This document shows positions 26,323-34,863 of a DNA stretch of 64,000 nucleotides, piece by piece. The stretch spans positions 1,351,029-1,415,028 of the forward strand of contig OX638350.1 of the NCBI GenBank assembly GCA_951813325.1. Direction: 5' to 3'. Within the stretch, counting starts at the first letter, position 1; each line of letters opens with the position of its first letter. Source of the stretch: an uncultured Acidimicrobiales bacterium (GTDB taxonomy: Bacteria > Actinomycetota > Acidimicrobiia > Acidimicrobiales > Bin134). Position numbers and translations under genes: made by a program. The notes under the pieces were generated by a model. It did not search any database. It saw only the letters and a program-made list of their open reading frames with translations, and was not told the origin of the DNA.

Positions 26323-26729
26323 ATGAAGACGATCTCCATCACGATCCCTATCGAGCTTGACCGTCAGGCCGCCCAGGAGGCTCGGCGGCGGGGCATCTCC
26401 AAGTCGGAGTTGATACGGCAGGGCTTGGCCAAAGTCCTGCCCGATCCGCTACCGGATATCAATAGCTCGATGACCACCGCGGAGGCCTTTCTCAAACTAG
26501 TGGTGTGTCGTGGGTTTATTCGCGCGTGTCCTGCTAGACATCGACGCCCCTCGCGGCGTTGCCCCTCCTTGCCGTACGCTGGAAGTATGGCTGCGTCGGT
26601 GCGCCTTGCGAGGAACGCCGCTGCCGTCGCAATCCACGGCGCTAAACCCACGACACACCACTAGGCGGATTCGGCACACCCGGAGTTACCGCTGGGGATG
26701 ACATCGACGCAGTCGTCTATGGATCGTGA
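26323..26729 (+). pseudogene. vapB: vapB antitoxin gene interrupted by a MITE-like insertion
   Basis: The frame begins MKTISITIPIELDRQAAQEA and RRRGISKSELIRQGLAK, a ribbon-helix-helix antitoxin, and runs to FLKL. There a 160-bp element is inserted. Removing it with one CTAG joins codons cleanly into 80 residues ending GGFGTPGVTAGDDIDAVVYGS, whose stop overlaps the vapC GTG (GTGA). As it stands, translation runs into the element and stops at its right CTAG (26662-26664), giving about 59 native codons and a 54-codon foreign tail. The DNA-binding half survives; the C-terminal toxin-binding part is lost. Confidence 0.88.
26501..26660. mobile_element. 160-bp MITE-like element with 18-bp perfect terminal inverted repeats and CTAG target duplication
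   Basis: The left end TGGTGTGTCGTGGGTTTA (26501-26518) and the right end (26643-26660) are exact reverse complements. CTAG is present on both sides (26497-26500, 26661-26664), and excision to a single CTAG restores the vapB frame. It is far too small for a transposase, so it is non-autonomous. CTAG duplications are known for some IS5-family elements, so that family is a possible source of transposase; this is inference. Confidence 0.88.
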
Positions 26730-27139
26730 AATTCGCCGATACCAGTTGGTGGGTGGCCTGGGTTCTGACCGATGATTCCCGCCACATTGATGCTCGCGAG
26801 TTGCTCATCCACCATGTTGGAGCAACAGAGCAGATTTTGACCACCAACATGGTGATGGGCGAGAGCTGGACTTTTCTTCTTCGACGAGATTCGCATAACA
26901 ACGCGGTTTCCTTCCTCGACCGGACTGAACAACTCCGATTGGACGGCAAGCTCATCGTCCATCGGGTAACCCTCGAGCAAGAGGCCCGGGCCTGGACCTG
27001 GCTGCGGCGCCACGACGAGCGGATCTGTTCAATTGTGGATGCCACCAGTTTCGAGGTGATGCGCGACCGCCGTCTTCGAGAAGCGCTGGCCTTCGATCAG
27101 GACTTCGCTGCGGCTGGTTTCATCGAGCTCCGGCCATGA
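26726..27139 (+). CDS. vapC: VapC PIN-domain toxin, separated from its antitoxin's 3' end by the insertion
   Basis: This 137-residue protein starts at GTG 26726. PIN motifs are KFADTSWWVAWVL (Asp), TNMVMGESWTFLL (Glu), CSIVDATSFEVM (Asp) and AFDQDFAAAGF (Asp). The frame is intact, but its vapB is interrupted just upstream. Translation of vapC was probably coupled to the vapB stop, which the element-borne frame no longer reaches (its new stop is 62 bp earlier). So vapC expression is probably lowered, which may explain survival without a full antitoxin. Confidence 0.85.
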   Translation: MKFADTSWWVAWVLTDDSRHIDARELLIHHVGATEQILTTNMVMGESWTFLLRRDSHNNAVSFLDRTEQLRLDGKLIVHRVTLEQEARAWTWLRRHDERICSIVDATSFEVMRDRRLREALAFDQDFAAAGFIELRP

Positions 27140-27142
27140 CGA

Positions 27143-28360
27143 CTACTGGGGTGTGGCGCTGACGGTCAGGGGGACCGACTTGTAGCCCCGCACGGTGGAG
27201 GTGTGGATCCACTCGAGGTGCTCGTCGTCGACTTCCCAGTCGCGGTAGCGCCGGAGCATCTGCTCGAGGCCGATGCGGCCCTCCAGCCGGGCCAGGGCGG
27301 CGCCGATGCAGAAGTGGGCGCCGTAGCCGAACGACAGGTGGCGGTCGATCTTTCGGCGGATGTCGAAGCGGTCGGCGTCGGGGAAGTGGCGCTCGTCGCG
27401 GTTGCCGCTGCCGTTGATCAGCAGCATGTTGGCTCCGGCGGGGACCACTTGGCCGTGCAGATCGACATCGCGCATAACCCGCCGCCCCTGCACCGGCGAC
27501 GGTGCCTCGTAGCGGAGGATCTCCTCCAGGGCATCGGGCACGAGCGAGAAATCGTTTCGCAGTTCGGCAAACTGCCCAGGGTGGTCGGCGAGCAGCACCA
27601 CGGCCCAGGCCAGGAAGCGGGCCACCGTCTCGGCGCCGGCTCCGCCGATCAGGGCGACATAGGACGAGATCTCATCGAGGGTGAGAGGGCGGGTGGAACC
27701 GTCCAAGAGCTCGCGCTCGTGGGTGGCCAGTATGGTCAAAAGGTCTTCCGCTGGTTCTCTCCGCTTCTGCTCGCAGAGTTCGGGGACCAGGGCGTACACG
27801 TCATGGGAGAGATTGCCGGTCTGGTCGATGAGCTCGCGGCTGCTGCCCGCGGTGGCGGATTCCTCGACATGGAGGCCGATGTCCATCGACTCCCGCAGGC
27901 TCTGCTCGAGGCCGTGGGGGAATCCCAACAGGGCCAGAATCACAGTGGGGGGCATGAGCGCGGAGAACCGGTCGACGAAGTCGAAGACGCTCAAACCCTC
28001 GAGGGGATCGAGCAAGTCGTCGCAGATGGCCTCGATCCTGCTTCCCAAGCCGTGGATGGCCTTGGGGGTGAAGGCTCGGCTCACCAGCTTGCGCAGCAGC
28101 GTCTGCTCCGGCGGGTCTCGGAAGATGAAAAGCGGGCCGGTCCACTCCTCGTCGCCCATGAGGTCCAGCGAGGTGGCATAGCGCGACGAGTAGGTCTCCA
28201 CGTCCAGCAGCCCGGCGAGCACATCGTCGTAGCGGGTCAGGGCGTAGAAGTTGTGCTCGTCGTTGCGATACAGCGGGGCCTCGTCGCGCATCTGCCGCCA
28301 CACATCGTGGGCTCGAATGTCGATGTCGTAGTCGAACGGGTTGTAGTTGATCGAGCCCAT
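27143..28360 (-). CDS. Cytochrome P450
   Basis: This 405-residue heme monooxygenase has the I-helix ALIGGAGAETVARFL, where Glu replaces the more usual Asp/Glu-Thr spacing, the ExxR region EEILRYEAPSPVQGRR, and the heme-binding FGYGAHFCIGAALARLEG with the cysteine ligand. It is closest in feel to CYP families of actinobacterial catabolism. It follows a Baeyer-Villiger-type flavoprotein gene on the same strand by 62 bp and is probably co-transcribed with it. Ferredoxin and reductase partners are not nearby. Confidence 0.9.
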   Translation of the reverse strand: MGSINYNPFDYDIDIRAHDVWRQMRDEAPLYRNDEHNFYALTRYDDVLAGLLDVETYSSRYATSLDLMGDEEWTGPLFIFRDPPEQTLLRKLVSRAFTPKAIHGLGSRIEAICDDLLDPLEGLSVFDFVDRFSALMPPTVILALLGFPHGLEQSLRESMDIGLHVEESATAGSSRELIDQTGNLSHDVYALVPELCEQKRREPAEDLLTILATHERELLDGSTRPLTLDEISSYVALIGGAGAETVARFLAWAVVLLADHPGQFAELRNDFSLVPDALEEILRYEAPSPVQGRRVMRDVDLHGQVVPAGANMLLINGSGNRDERHFPDADRFDIRRKIDRHLSFGYGAHFCIGAALARLEGRIGLEQMLRRYRDWEVDDEHLEWIHTSTVRGYKSVPLTVSATPQ

Positions 28361-28422
28361 GGCGAAGTTCTAGCCGGTATTTCCCACAGTGTCGTTGCGA
28401 ATACTGCGGGCGGGGCGAGGGA

Positions 28423-30288
28423 TCAGGTGATATCGAGGTCGTCCCACTCGACTTCGGTGCAGAGCCGGTGGTACTCCGGGCCGTACCACGGGGCGCTCAT
28501 CTGAAGCCGGTTGTGGGTCTGGTTGAGGTAGTAGTTCTTGTCCGGCGCCCCCTCCTCGTGCATGAGGAGGAGCTTGGAGGCCTCTTTGTCCAGCGCCTCG
28601 TTGTACCGCTCGTAGGCGTCCATCGTCACCTCGACGCTGGTCTTGCCCTCTTCGAGCATTCTTACGATCAACTGGCCCGCGTACCCCGACCACACCTGAT
28701 ACCAGATGGGAAGGCCGGTGCCCCCCGACAAAGGCTGGGAGTTCGGGCCGTAGAGCATGAACATGTTCGGATAGTTCGGCACCATCATGCTGAGGTAGGC
28801 GCGGGGGCCGTCTTTGGACCAGAAGTCGTGCACGTTGAGGCCGTCTCGGCCGAAGTAGTCGGCCGGCCATAGGAATTGGACGACATCGAAGCCGATGGCG
28901 GTGATGATGGCGTCCACCTCGCGCACAGTGCCGTCGGCGGTCTCGATGCCGGCGGGCGTCAGCCGGGCGATCGGGTCCGTCACCAACTCGACGTTGTCGC
29001 GGGTGAGCGCTCGATACCACCCGTTGTCCACCACGGGACGCCGGGAGAAGGGGGCGTAGTCCGGCACCAGGTTGTCGGCGAGGTCTGGGCGATTGTCGGT
29101 CTGCTCGTGGATGTAGTTGGTGAGGAAGTCGCGCAGCTGGTCGTTCATCTGGTTCCAGTGGCCACCGGCGGCCTGCCACTCCTCGTCGGCGTAGAGGTAG
29201 TTGTGGGTGGCGAACAGGGCGGCGATGGCCATGTAGCGCCACCAGTTCCAGTAGCCCGGGAAGTTGTCGAGCAGCCAGCGAACCTCGGGCTCGATTGGCT
29301 GGCCGTACTTGGGCCGCGGGCTGATCCACTGCTTGGAGCGCTGGAAGACGTACACCTGCTCTGCGCCCTCGGCCACGGGGGAAAGCAGCTGTACGCCCGT
29401 CGAGCCGTTGCCGATGACCGCGACGCGGCGGCCGCGGTAGTCGAAATCCTCCGGCCACTGCGAGGGATGGATGACCGGACCGGGGAAGTCCTCGATGCCA
29501 TCGAATGCAGGGGTTCGCTGATTGGCGAAGGCGCCTACCGCATTGATGACCACGTTGGCCTCTATCGTCTCGATTCCGCCGGGGGTGTCGGCTTCGAGTA
29601 CCCAGACGTCGCGGTCCTCGTCGAAGGTGGCCCGTTTCAGGTCGTGGTCGAACCGGGTGTTGTCGTACATCCCGTATTTGCGCGAGATGTGGAGCAGGTA
29701 TTCCCTCACGAACTGGCCCTTCCCGAAATACTCGGGCCACGGGTAGTTCTTCTCGAAGGCGAACTCGTAGGTGATCGATATGGTGTCTACTCGGATGTCG
29801 GGATAGCGGTGCCTGCTCCAGGTGCCGCCGGGCTCGGACCGGCGCTCGAGGATGACGTAGGGGATCTCCAGCAGTTCCATCTGGATGCCCGCAGCCAGCC
29901 CGCTGAACCCGCTTCCGATGACCGCTACCTGAAACCCCTCGGGCAGATCGGGCTTGCCGTTGGTCCAGTCAACGGTCCAGGGGAAGGGCTTGAAAGCCAT
30001 CAAGTCGCGCCGTGACTCGAATTCCAGATCGCCCATGTCCTCCTTGGTGGCCAGATTCATCAGCTGGCGAAGTCGGGGAACGGGCGGCTCTTCGGGCATC
30101 CCCGGCCCGGCGTTCTCCTCCAACCAGGCCACGGTCTTGGTGATCAGCAATTCACGCTCGTCGTCGTCGAGCTGGAGGGCTCGGGGCAGCGCTTCGATTT
30201 CAGGATCGTCGGTGTGGTGGAACAGCGCCACCCGTACCGCGTCCAAATCGGCCAGCTCCACTGCTCGTCTGATGAACTCGGAATCCAT
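28423..30288 (-). CDS. FAD-dependent Baeyer-Villiger-type monooxygenase
   Basis: This 621-residue flavoprotein has two Rossmann motifs, VIGSGFSGLAAGIQ near residue 130 (FAD) and VAVIGNGSTGVQ near residue 310 (NADPH). Between them, FPGPVIHPSQWP matches the Baeyer-Villiger fingerprint FxGxxxHxxxWP. The N-terminal about 110 residues form an all-helical extension found in one BVMO subgroup. It inserts an oxygen next to a ketone, converting ketones to esters or lactones, suggesting terpenoid or steroid breakdown together with the downstream P450. Confidence 0.88.
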   Translation of the reverse strand: MDSEFIRRAVELADLDAVRVALFHHTDDPEIEALPRALQLDDDERELLITKTVAWLEENAGPGMPEEPPVPRLRQLMNLATKEDMGDLEFESRRDLMAFKPFPWTVDWTNGKPDLPEGFQVAVIGSGFSGLAAGIQMELLEIPYVILERRSEPGGTWSRHRYPDIRVDTISITYEFAFEKNYPWPEYFGKGQFVREYLLHISRKYGMYDNTRFDHDLKRATFDEDRDVWVLEADTPGGIETIEANVVINAVGAFANQRTPAFDGIEDFPGPVIHPSQWPEDFDYRGRRVAVIGNGSTGVQLLSPVAEGAEQVYVFQRSKQWISPRPKYGQPIEPEVRWLLDNFPGYWNWWRYMAIAALFATHNYLYADEEWQAAGGHWNQMNDQLRDFLTNYIHEQTDNRPDLADNLVPDYAPFSRRPVVDNGWYRALTRDNVELVTDPIARLTPAGIETADGTVREVDAIITAIGFDVVQFLWPADYFGRDGLNVHDFWSKDGPRAYLSMMVPNYPNMFMLYGPNSQPLSGGTGLPIWYQVWSGYAGQLIVRMLEEGKTSVEVTMDAYERYNEALDKEASKLLLMHEEGAPDKNYYLNQTHNRLQMSAPWYGPEYHRLCTEVEWDDLDIT

Positions 30289-30341
30289 ACCCGGAAGTTT
30301 GGCAGAGCCAAGTTGGATTTCTTTAGTCCTCAGAGGGGCGT

Positions 30342-31472
30342 TCAGCCCAAAGACTCGGAGAACAGCGTGGTGTAGACCTCTCGGGTCTGCTCCGCGGTCA
30401 GGCCCGCGCCCAGGTACTGGTTGTTGATGTGCAGCTCCCAGTGCAGATGGGGATCGTCGTAAAAGTCCCCGTTGGCCGCGGCGTGGGTCCCCCGGTTTCC
30501 GATGTCGCCTATCCGCTGTCCTGCTCTGATCGTCTGGCCGACTCCGACACCGGGGTCTACTTCGTGGAGGTGGGCGTAGACCGTGACCACGTGGCCGATA
30601 TAGGGGAATACGCCGTGGTCGATGACCACGAAATTGCCATAGAGCGTCAGAAGCGTGAAGGGCGGAGTTGCCTCGAGGTCGCCGGCGATCTCCAGCAGTT
30701 CATCGCGGTCGTTGGGAGCAGGGTCTTGATAGTCGCCGACGATCAGAACCACTCGTCCGTCGAGCGCGGCCACTGCTGAGCGGCCCAGCGAGAAGCACCG
30801 GAAGTCGACCCCTTGGTGGACTCCGAACCGGTAGGTCCGGGGAGCGTTGGGAAGGAGGTCGGGATGGGGGAGCGGAGACATGCAGTCGCTGGGAAAGATC
30901 GTGTGCGGGGCCAGGCCGGCAGCAATTGCCAGTGCCGACTCGTAGGTCGGGGGCTCTTGTTCGAGGAGCACCACCACGGGGGTAGGACTTGGTTCAGGGA
31001 CAGCAGTCGGCTCAGCGCCGGAACCCAGCGTGGAGGATGGCTGGTCGCCAGGGGGCTCTGGGGAATTCGATCCTGTCGGCGCACGCTCAGCTGTGCTCCC
31101 CGCCGAATCAGATGCGGTTGCCGGGTCGGTCTCGGTGGTCTCGGTGCTGGTTTGGGGGGGAGTGGCAGTGGGTTCCGAGGCCCCAGCAGAGGATTGAGGA
31201 GCGCTGCCGTCGTTGGAATCATCCGAGTTCCACGCCTGGGCGACCACAATTCCCAGAACAAAGGCCACAACCACGACAGCGAGCACCGCGAGGCCGCGCC
31301 GTGAGGTGATGCTCTTGAGGCCTGCTGTGATCCGCGTCCGACATTGGCGGGCGACGGCAGCCAGTCCGCGCCGGATGCTGCTTGCGCCCCGGCTGGGCGA
31401 TTTCCAGCACCAGCGGGCGGCAGAGGCGAGGGTACCAAGCAGCTTCAATCCCGGCCCCGTGCTGCCATCCAT
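30342..31472 (-). CDS. Membrane-anchored M23-family peptidase-like protein
   Basis: Start ATG 31472 gives 376 residues; ATGs at 31526 and 31592 are alternatives. A basic cytoplasmic lead precedes one transmembrane helix (LAVLAVVVVAFVLGIVVAQAW), then a Ser/Thr/Pro/Glu-rich extracellular linker. The C-terminal domain is lysostaphin-like: GVHQGVDFRCF (metal His and Asp), AYLH-region YAHLHEVDPG and HLHWELHINNQYLG (metal His). It probably cuts or binds cell-wall peptides. The full set of zinc ligands seems present. The gene is divergent from secG. Confidence 0.75.
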   Translation of the reverse strand: MDGSTGPGLKLLGTLASAARWCWKSPSRGASSIRRGLAAVARQCRTRITAGLKSITSRRGLAVLAVVVVAFVLGIVVAQAWNSDDSNDGSAPQSSAGASEPTATPPQTSTETTETDPATASDSAGSTAERAPTGSNSPEPPGDQPSSTLGSGAEPTAVPEPSPTPVVVLLEQEPPTYESALAIAAGLAPHTIFPSDCMSPLPHPDLLPNAPRTYRFGVHQGVDFRCFSLGRSAVAALDGRVVLIVGDYQDPAPNDRDELLEIAGDLEATPPFTLLTLYGNFVVIDHGVFPYIGHVVTVYAHLHEVDPGVGVGQTIRAGQRIGDIGNRGTHAAANGDFYDDPHLHWELHINNQYLGAGLTAEQTREVYTTLFSESLG

Positions 31473-31606
31473 ACTGCGGACAAGTGATCTCCCCCGATGC
31501 CGGAAACTCTCGGCCTCCACGACCATGCAGAGATTACGCTGGTTGAGCCAGGGTAACGGGTTGAGAGTCCCGAAATGTGGACCGCCCAACAATGGGTTCT
31601 GGGTAG

Positions 31607-31876
31607 GTGAGCGGAGGAGTACAGCGGGTAGAATTGGCCGCTGTGACTGTTGTTCTCGTGGTGGTCGACGTGGTTTCCGCGTTGGGGCTGTTGTTCTTGG
31701 TGCTGCTGCACAGCGGCCGGGGCGGCGGTCTGTCCGACATGTTCGGCGGCGGTTTCGGCACCCAGGCAGCCGGGTCGACGGTCATCGAGAAGAATCTCGA
31801 CCGGCTCACCATCGTGGCCGCGCTGATCTTCGCCTTCTCCACGCTGGCCCTGGCCCTGCTGCTGGATTCCAGCTAG
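31607..31876 (+). CDS. secG: Preprotein translocase subunit SecG
   Basis: This is a short inner-membrane protein with two hydrophobic helices (VTVVLVVVDVVSALGLLFLVLL and LTIVAALIFAFSTLALALLL) around the signature loop HSGRGGGLSDMFGGGFGTQ. It joins SecYE for protein export. The start is uncertain: GTG 31607, or TTG 31634 after a GGAGGAG at 31613-31619. secG normally follows tpiA directly in actinobacteria; here 5.3 kb of accessory genes intervene. Confidence 0.88.
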   Translation: MSGGVQRVELAAVTVVLVVVDVVSALGLLFLVLLHSGRGGGLSDMFGGGFGTQAAGSTVIEKNLDRLTIVAALIFAFSTLALALLLDSS

Positions 31877-31897
31877 CGGCGGACCGCTCACCGCCTG

Positions 31898-33004
31898 TTG
31901 GACTTCGCACTCAGCCCCGAGTTGCTGGATTTGCGCGATCGGGCGCGGGCAGTAGCCGCCGAGGGAGTGGCGCGCTTCGGACGGCACAACGACTCGTGGA
32001 TCAACGGGTTTTCCAAGGAGTTCGCCCGGGTCATGGCCGACGAGGGCTGGATCGGAATGGGGTGGCCGACGGAGTATGGAGGACAGGCCCGTTCGCCCAT
32101 CGAGCGGCTGATCGTGGCCGAGGAGATGATCGGCGCCGGCGCCCCGGTGGCGGCCATGTGGTTCGCCGACCGCCAGATGGGACCGGCGCTGATCGCCCAC
32201 GGCACCGAACAGCAAAAGGCTGAGTTCCTGCCCAAGATGCTGGCGGGGGAGACCACCTGGTGCATCGGGATGAGCGAGCCCGACGCCGGCTCGGATTTAG
32301 CCTCCATCTCCACTCGGGCGGTTCGGCATGGCTCTGACTTTGTGATCGACGGCCAGAAGATCTGGACCAGCTTCGGGCATGTGGCCGACTACTGCTATCT
32401 GATCTGCCGCACCAGCAACGAGGGGCCGCCCCATCGGGGGGTCAGCGAGATCATCGTGCCGATGGACATGCCGGGCATCGAGGTGTGTCCGATCACCGAC
32501 ATGATCGCCAACCGGCACTTCTGCGAGATCTACTTCACCGGCGTACGGGTGCCTGCGGAGAATCTGGTGGGCGCCGAGGGCGATGCCTTCAAGCAGACCA
32601 TGGCCCAGCTGGCCCACGAGCGAGGCGGCATCGACCGCTTGGTGTCCAACCGGGCACTGTTCCAGCATGCTGGCGCGAAGGCCGACCGATCCGATCCCCG
32701 GGTCCGCCAGCAGATCGCCCGCCTGGAGAGCGAATACCGGGTGGGGCGGCTGCTGGTGTACCGAGAAGCCCTGGGCCAGGCCCCGGTCGGGTTCAGCGCG
32801 GCTACCAAGGCCTTCTGCACCGAGTACGAGCAGCGGGTAGCCCAGTTCGCCGCCGCCTGCCTCGGGCCGACGGCCCTGCTCGACGATCAGTGGACCAGGG
32901 GCATCTGCTACGCCTCCTCGTACACTATCGCCGGCGGCACTTCCAACGTCATGCGCAACATCCTGGGCGAGCGGGTCTTGGGGCTGCCGCGCGAGCCTCG
33001 CTGA
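31898..33004 (+). CDS. Acyl-CoA dehydrogenase
   Basis: This 368-residue flavoenzyme has a TTG start, 21 bp after secG. Visible are the FAD/substrate loop WCIGMSEPDAGSDLASIS and KIWTSFGHVADYCYLICRT, with the C-terminal end IAGGTSNVMRNILGERVLGLP. It oxidises an acyl-CoA to an enoyl-CoA with an electron-transferring flavoprotein as acceptor. The family is wide, and chain or ring specificity cannot be read from sequence. No obvious partner subunit is next to it. Confidence 0.87.
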   Translation: MDFALSPELLDLRDRARAVAAEGVARFGRHNDSWINGFSKEFARVMADEGWIGMGWPTEYGGQARSPIERLIVAEEMIGAGAPVAAMWFADRQMGPALIAHGTEQQKAEFLPKMLAGETTWCIGMSEPDAGSDLASISTRAVRHGSDFVIDGQKIWTSFGHVADYCYLICRTSNEGPPHRGVSEIIVPMDMPGIEVCPITDMIANRHFCEIYFTGVRVPAENLVGAEGDAFKQTMAQLAHERGGIDRLVSNRALFQHAGAKADRSDPRVRQQIARLESEYRVGRLLVYREALGQAPVGFSAATKAFCTEYEQRVAQFAAACLGPTALLDDQWTRGICYASSYTIAGGTSNVMRNILGERVLGLPREPR

Positions 33005-33059
33005 AGACACCTTGGAGCGCTCTTTATCAAATTGCTAGTTGCAGGGTTACCCTGACGTC

Positions 33060-33944
33060 ATGCTCCAGCGACTCAAGCGGCGACCGGTCTTGTGGACCGT
33101 GGTGGCTATCGCTCTCGTGCTGATCGTTTTGTTGGCGATCGGCCTTTGGTGGTGGTTGGGGGACGACGCTCCAGCCGCAGTTGACCTCGGAGCTGCGGTT
33201 TCCACCCTCGACGACGATGCGGGCGGTGCGACCGCGACCGCCGCACCCACGGCCACTGCGGCGCCAACCGCCACTGAGATGCCGGCAGACCCCGCGGCGG
33301 TGCCTACAGCGACCATCGCGTCCACCGAGGAACCGACTGCTGCTGAGCCAGTCGAAGAACTCGCCGAAGAGATCACCGCCGAAGGGGTGAACGGTCAGTG
33401 GTTCATCGACACGTCGGTAGCCGAGTTCAACTATGACGATTCCACCGGGACCTTCGTCGGTTTCCGCGTCGAGGAAGAGCTGGCCAGCATCGGCTCCACC
33501 ACTGCTGTGGGTCGTACCCCGCTGGTCAGCGGATCTATCGCCATCGATGGCCAAGTTGTGACCGCAGTGACGATCGAAGCTGACATGACCGGCATTGTCA
33601 CTGATGATCAGCGCCGGGATCGCGCCATTCAAACCGCGCTCAGCACCGGCAGCTTCCCAACCGCAGCCTTCACCCTGACCGAGCCCGTCCGCCTGGGCGA
33701 CGACCCTGTTTCCGGCGACGCCATCATCACGACCGCTATGGGCGAGCTCACCATCAAGGACATCACCCGCTCCGTGGAGATCGCTTTGGAAGCCCAGTTG
33801 GTGGACGACACGGTCGTGGTGGTCGGCTCCACCGAGGTGGTGTTTGCCGACTACGGCGTAGCTGTTCCCCGCGTCCCCATCGTCTTGTCAGCCGAGGATC
33901 ACGGCATCGTCGAATTCCAGCTGTTCTTCACCCGCAGCCCTTGA
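33060..33944 (+). CDS. Membrane-anchored YceI-domain protein, copy 1
   Basis: ATG 33060 gives 294 residues: a short basic start, a transmembrane helix (VLWTVVAIALVLIVLLAIGLWWWL), a low-complexity Ala/Thr/Pro/Glu linker at about residues 45-105, and a YceI-like lipocalin-fold domain (WFIDTSVAEFNYDDSTGTFV, then ELTIKDITRSVEIALEAQ). YceI domains bind isoprenoid-like lipids in a barrel. A second copy lies at 35388; the two are closest in the domain and differ in the linker. It is followed by a tRNA-Leu. Confidence 0.85.
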   Translation: MLQRLKRRPVLWTVVAIALVLIVLLAIGLWWWLGDDAPAAVDLGAAVSTLDDDAGGATATAAPTATAAPTATEMPADPAAVPTATIASTEEPTAAEPVEELAEEITAEGVNGQWFIDTSVAEFNYDDSTGTFVGFRVEEELASIGSTTAVGRTPLVSGSIAIDGQVVTAVTIEADMTGIVTDDQRRDRAIQTALSTGSFPTAAFTLTEPVRLGDDPVSGDAIITTAMGELTIKDITRSVEIALEAQLVDDTVVVVGSTEVVFADYGVAVPRVPIVLSAEDHGIVEFQLFFTRSP

Positions 33945-34043
33945 TCGCCGTTGTGATGGTGTTGCCGGTGAAGCGGCTATCTCATAGAGCAATCGAGACC
34001 CCGCGCGATAGTCTGCCCTCTGCGCCGGATGCCCGGCGTCCAC

Positions 34044-34128
34044 GTCGGAGTGGCGGAATAGGCCGACGCGCTAGCTTGAGGGGCCAGTGCCCAATACGGG
34101 CGTGGGGGTTCAAGTCCCCCCTCCGACA
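34044..34128 (+). tRNA. tRNA-Leu(GAG), divergent copy
   Basis: The acceptor stem GTCGGAG pairs with CTCCGAC; the anticodon loop TTGAGGG reads GAG; the long variable arm (GCCC and GGGC) and the T arm (GGGGGTTCAAGTCCCCC) are intact. Compared with the copy at 36334 it has D-loop changes and an A:C mismatch in the anticodon stem (CTAGC against GCCAG). CCA is not encoded. It may be functional or a decaying paralogue. Confidence 0.85.
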
Positions 34129-34395
34129 CCCAGTCGACAACGATCGTCCAGCAGAGCCCCCTAGAAGAACATGAGAGGCGGAAAGCCCTTCGTCTCTTGG
34201 AGGATTGTCCTTGCCCCCGTGGCGGTCGCAGGGCTTGTTCCACCTGAAGTCCTCGGTCGACCCACAGATGGGCAGGATCGGCGGCAATTCGGCCATCTGG
34301 TCCGGCTACTTCTGTGACCCCTTGATGCAGATGCCAACCTCGGGGTTCATCGGCGATCCGATCAACGATGCGGTCTCCAAGCGACTTCAGGGCCT
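34129..34395. other. Non-coding gap between tRNA-Leu and the cold-shock gene
   Basis: No gene or clear signal was recognised. A short open frame (34205-34405, plus) resembles nothing known. Confidence 0.4.
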
Positions 34396-34422
34396 GGCGC
34401 GATAGCGGGCCCTCTGCGCCGG
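34396..34422 (+). repeat. Third copy of the tRNA-Leu leader segment
   Basis: GGCGCGATAGCGGGCCCTCT, then GCGCCGG, matches the block just before both tRNA-Leu genes (about 34006-34030 and 36294-36319), GCGCGATAGTSTGCCCTCTG and CGCCGG. It is probably the promoter or leader of a third tRNA unit whose decayed body begins at 34775, on the far side of the cold-shock gene. Confidence 0.6.
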
Positions 34423-34426
34423 TTGC

Positions 34427-34624
34427 TCAGATCACCCGCACGTTCTGTGCTTCCTGGCCCTTGCGGCCGGGGGCGACGTCGAACTCGACCTTTTGGCCTT
34501 CGCTGAGGGACTTGTAGCCCTCGCCGGTGATGTTCGAGTAGTGGACGAAAACGTCTTCGCCGCCGTCTCGCGAGATGAAGCCGAAGCCCTTCTCGCTATT
34601 GAAAAACTTGACAGTTCCTTGCAT
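34427..34624 (-). CDS. cspA: Cold-shock domain protein
   Basis: This 65-residue single cold-shock domain begins [20 protein letters not shown] (RNP1) and continues with DVFVHYSNI (RNP2), the RNA/ssDNA-binding motifs. It destabilises RNA structure as a chaperone. An AAGG is just upstream of ATG 34624. It lies between the leader repeat and body of a decayed tRNA-Leu copy, on the opposite strand, so it probably arrived or was rearranged there. Confidence 0.95.
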   Translation of the reverse strand: MQGTVKFFNSEKGFGFISRDGGEDVFVHYSNITGEGYKSLSEGQKVEFDVAPGRKGQEAQNVRVI

Positions 34625-34774
34625 GACCTTGCGCTTTCGTTCGAGTCGATCTTGTGACCCACTCGCCCAAGACTGTACGGCGGCAATGGGTCGTAACTCC
34701 TAAGCCAAGCCAACTTTGCGCGAATTCGTTGTTTGGTCCGGGAGGCGTTGGTATTGGCGTTCCACGCTGGGTAG

Positions 34775-34861
34775 GACTCGGAATGGGGGAATTCGCAGGC
34801 GTGCTAGTTTGGGCGACCAGTGCCCAAATCGGGCCTGGAAGTTCAAGTACCTCCTCCGACA
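34775..34861 (+). pseudogene. Decayed tRNA-Leu copy
   Basis: The stretch aligns with the tRNA-Leu(GAG) genes at 34044 and 36334: GGGGGAATTCGCAGGCGTGC, then CTAGTTTGGGCGACCAGTGC, TTCAAG and CTCCTCCGAC. The acceptor, anticodon (TTGGGCG loop) and T arms are broken by many substitutions. The next gene's ATG starts 3 bp after its end. Confidence 0.75.
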
Positions 34862-34863
34862 CA

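Noticed and set aside
26517-26664. A protein tail encoded by the MITE-like element (about 54 codons)
   Set aside because: It is just the read-through of the interrupted vapB into element DNA, low in any conserved feature.
34205-34405. 66-codon open frame between the tRNA and cold-shock genes
   Set aside because: No ribosome-binding site, no family resemblance, and it ends inside a tRNA-leader repeat.
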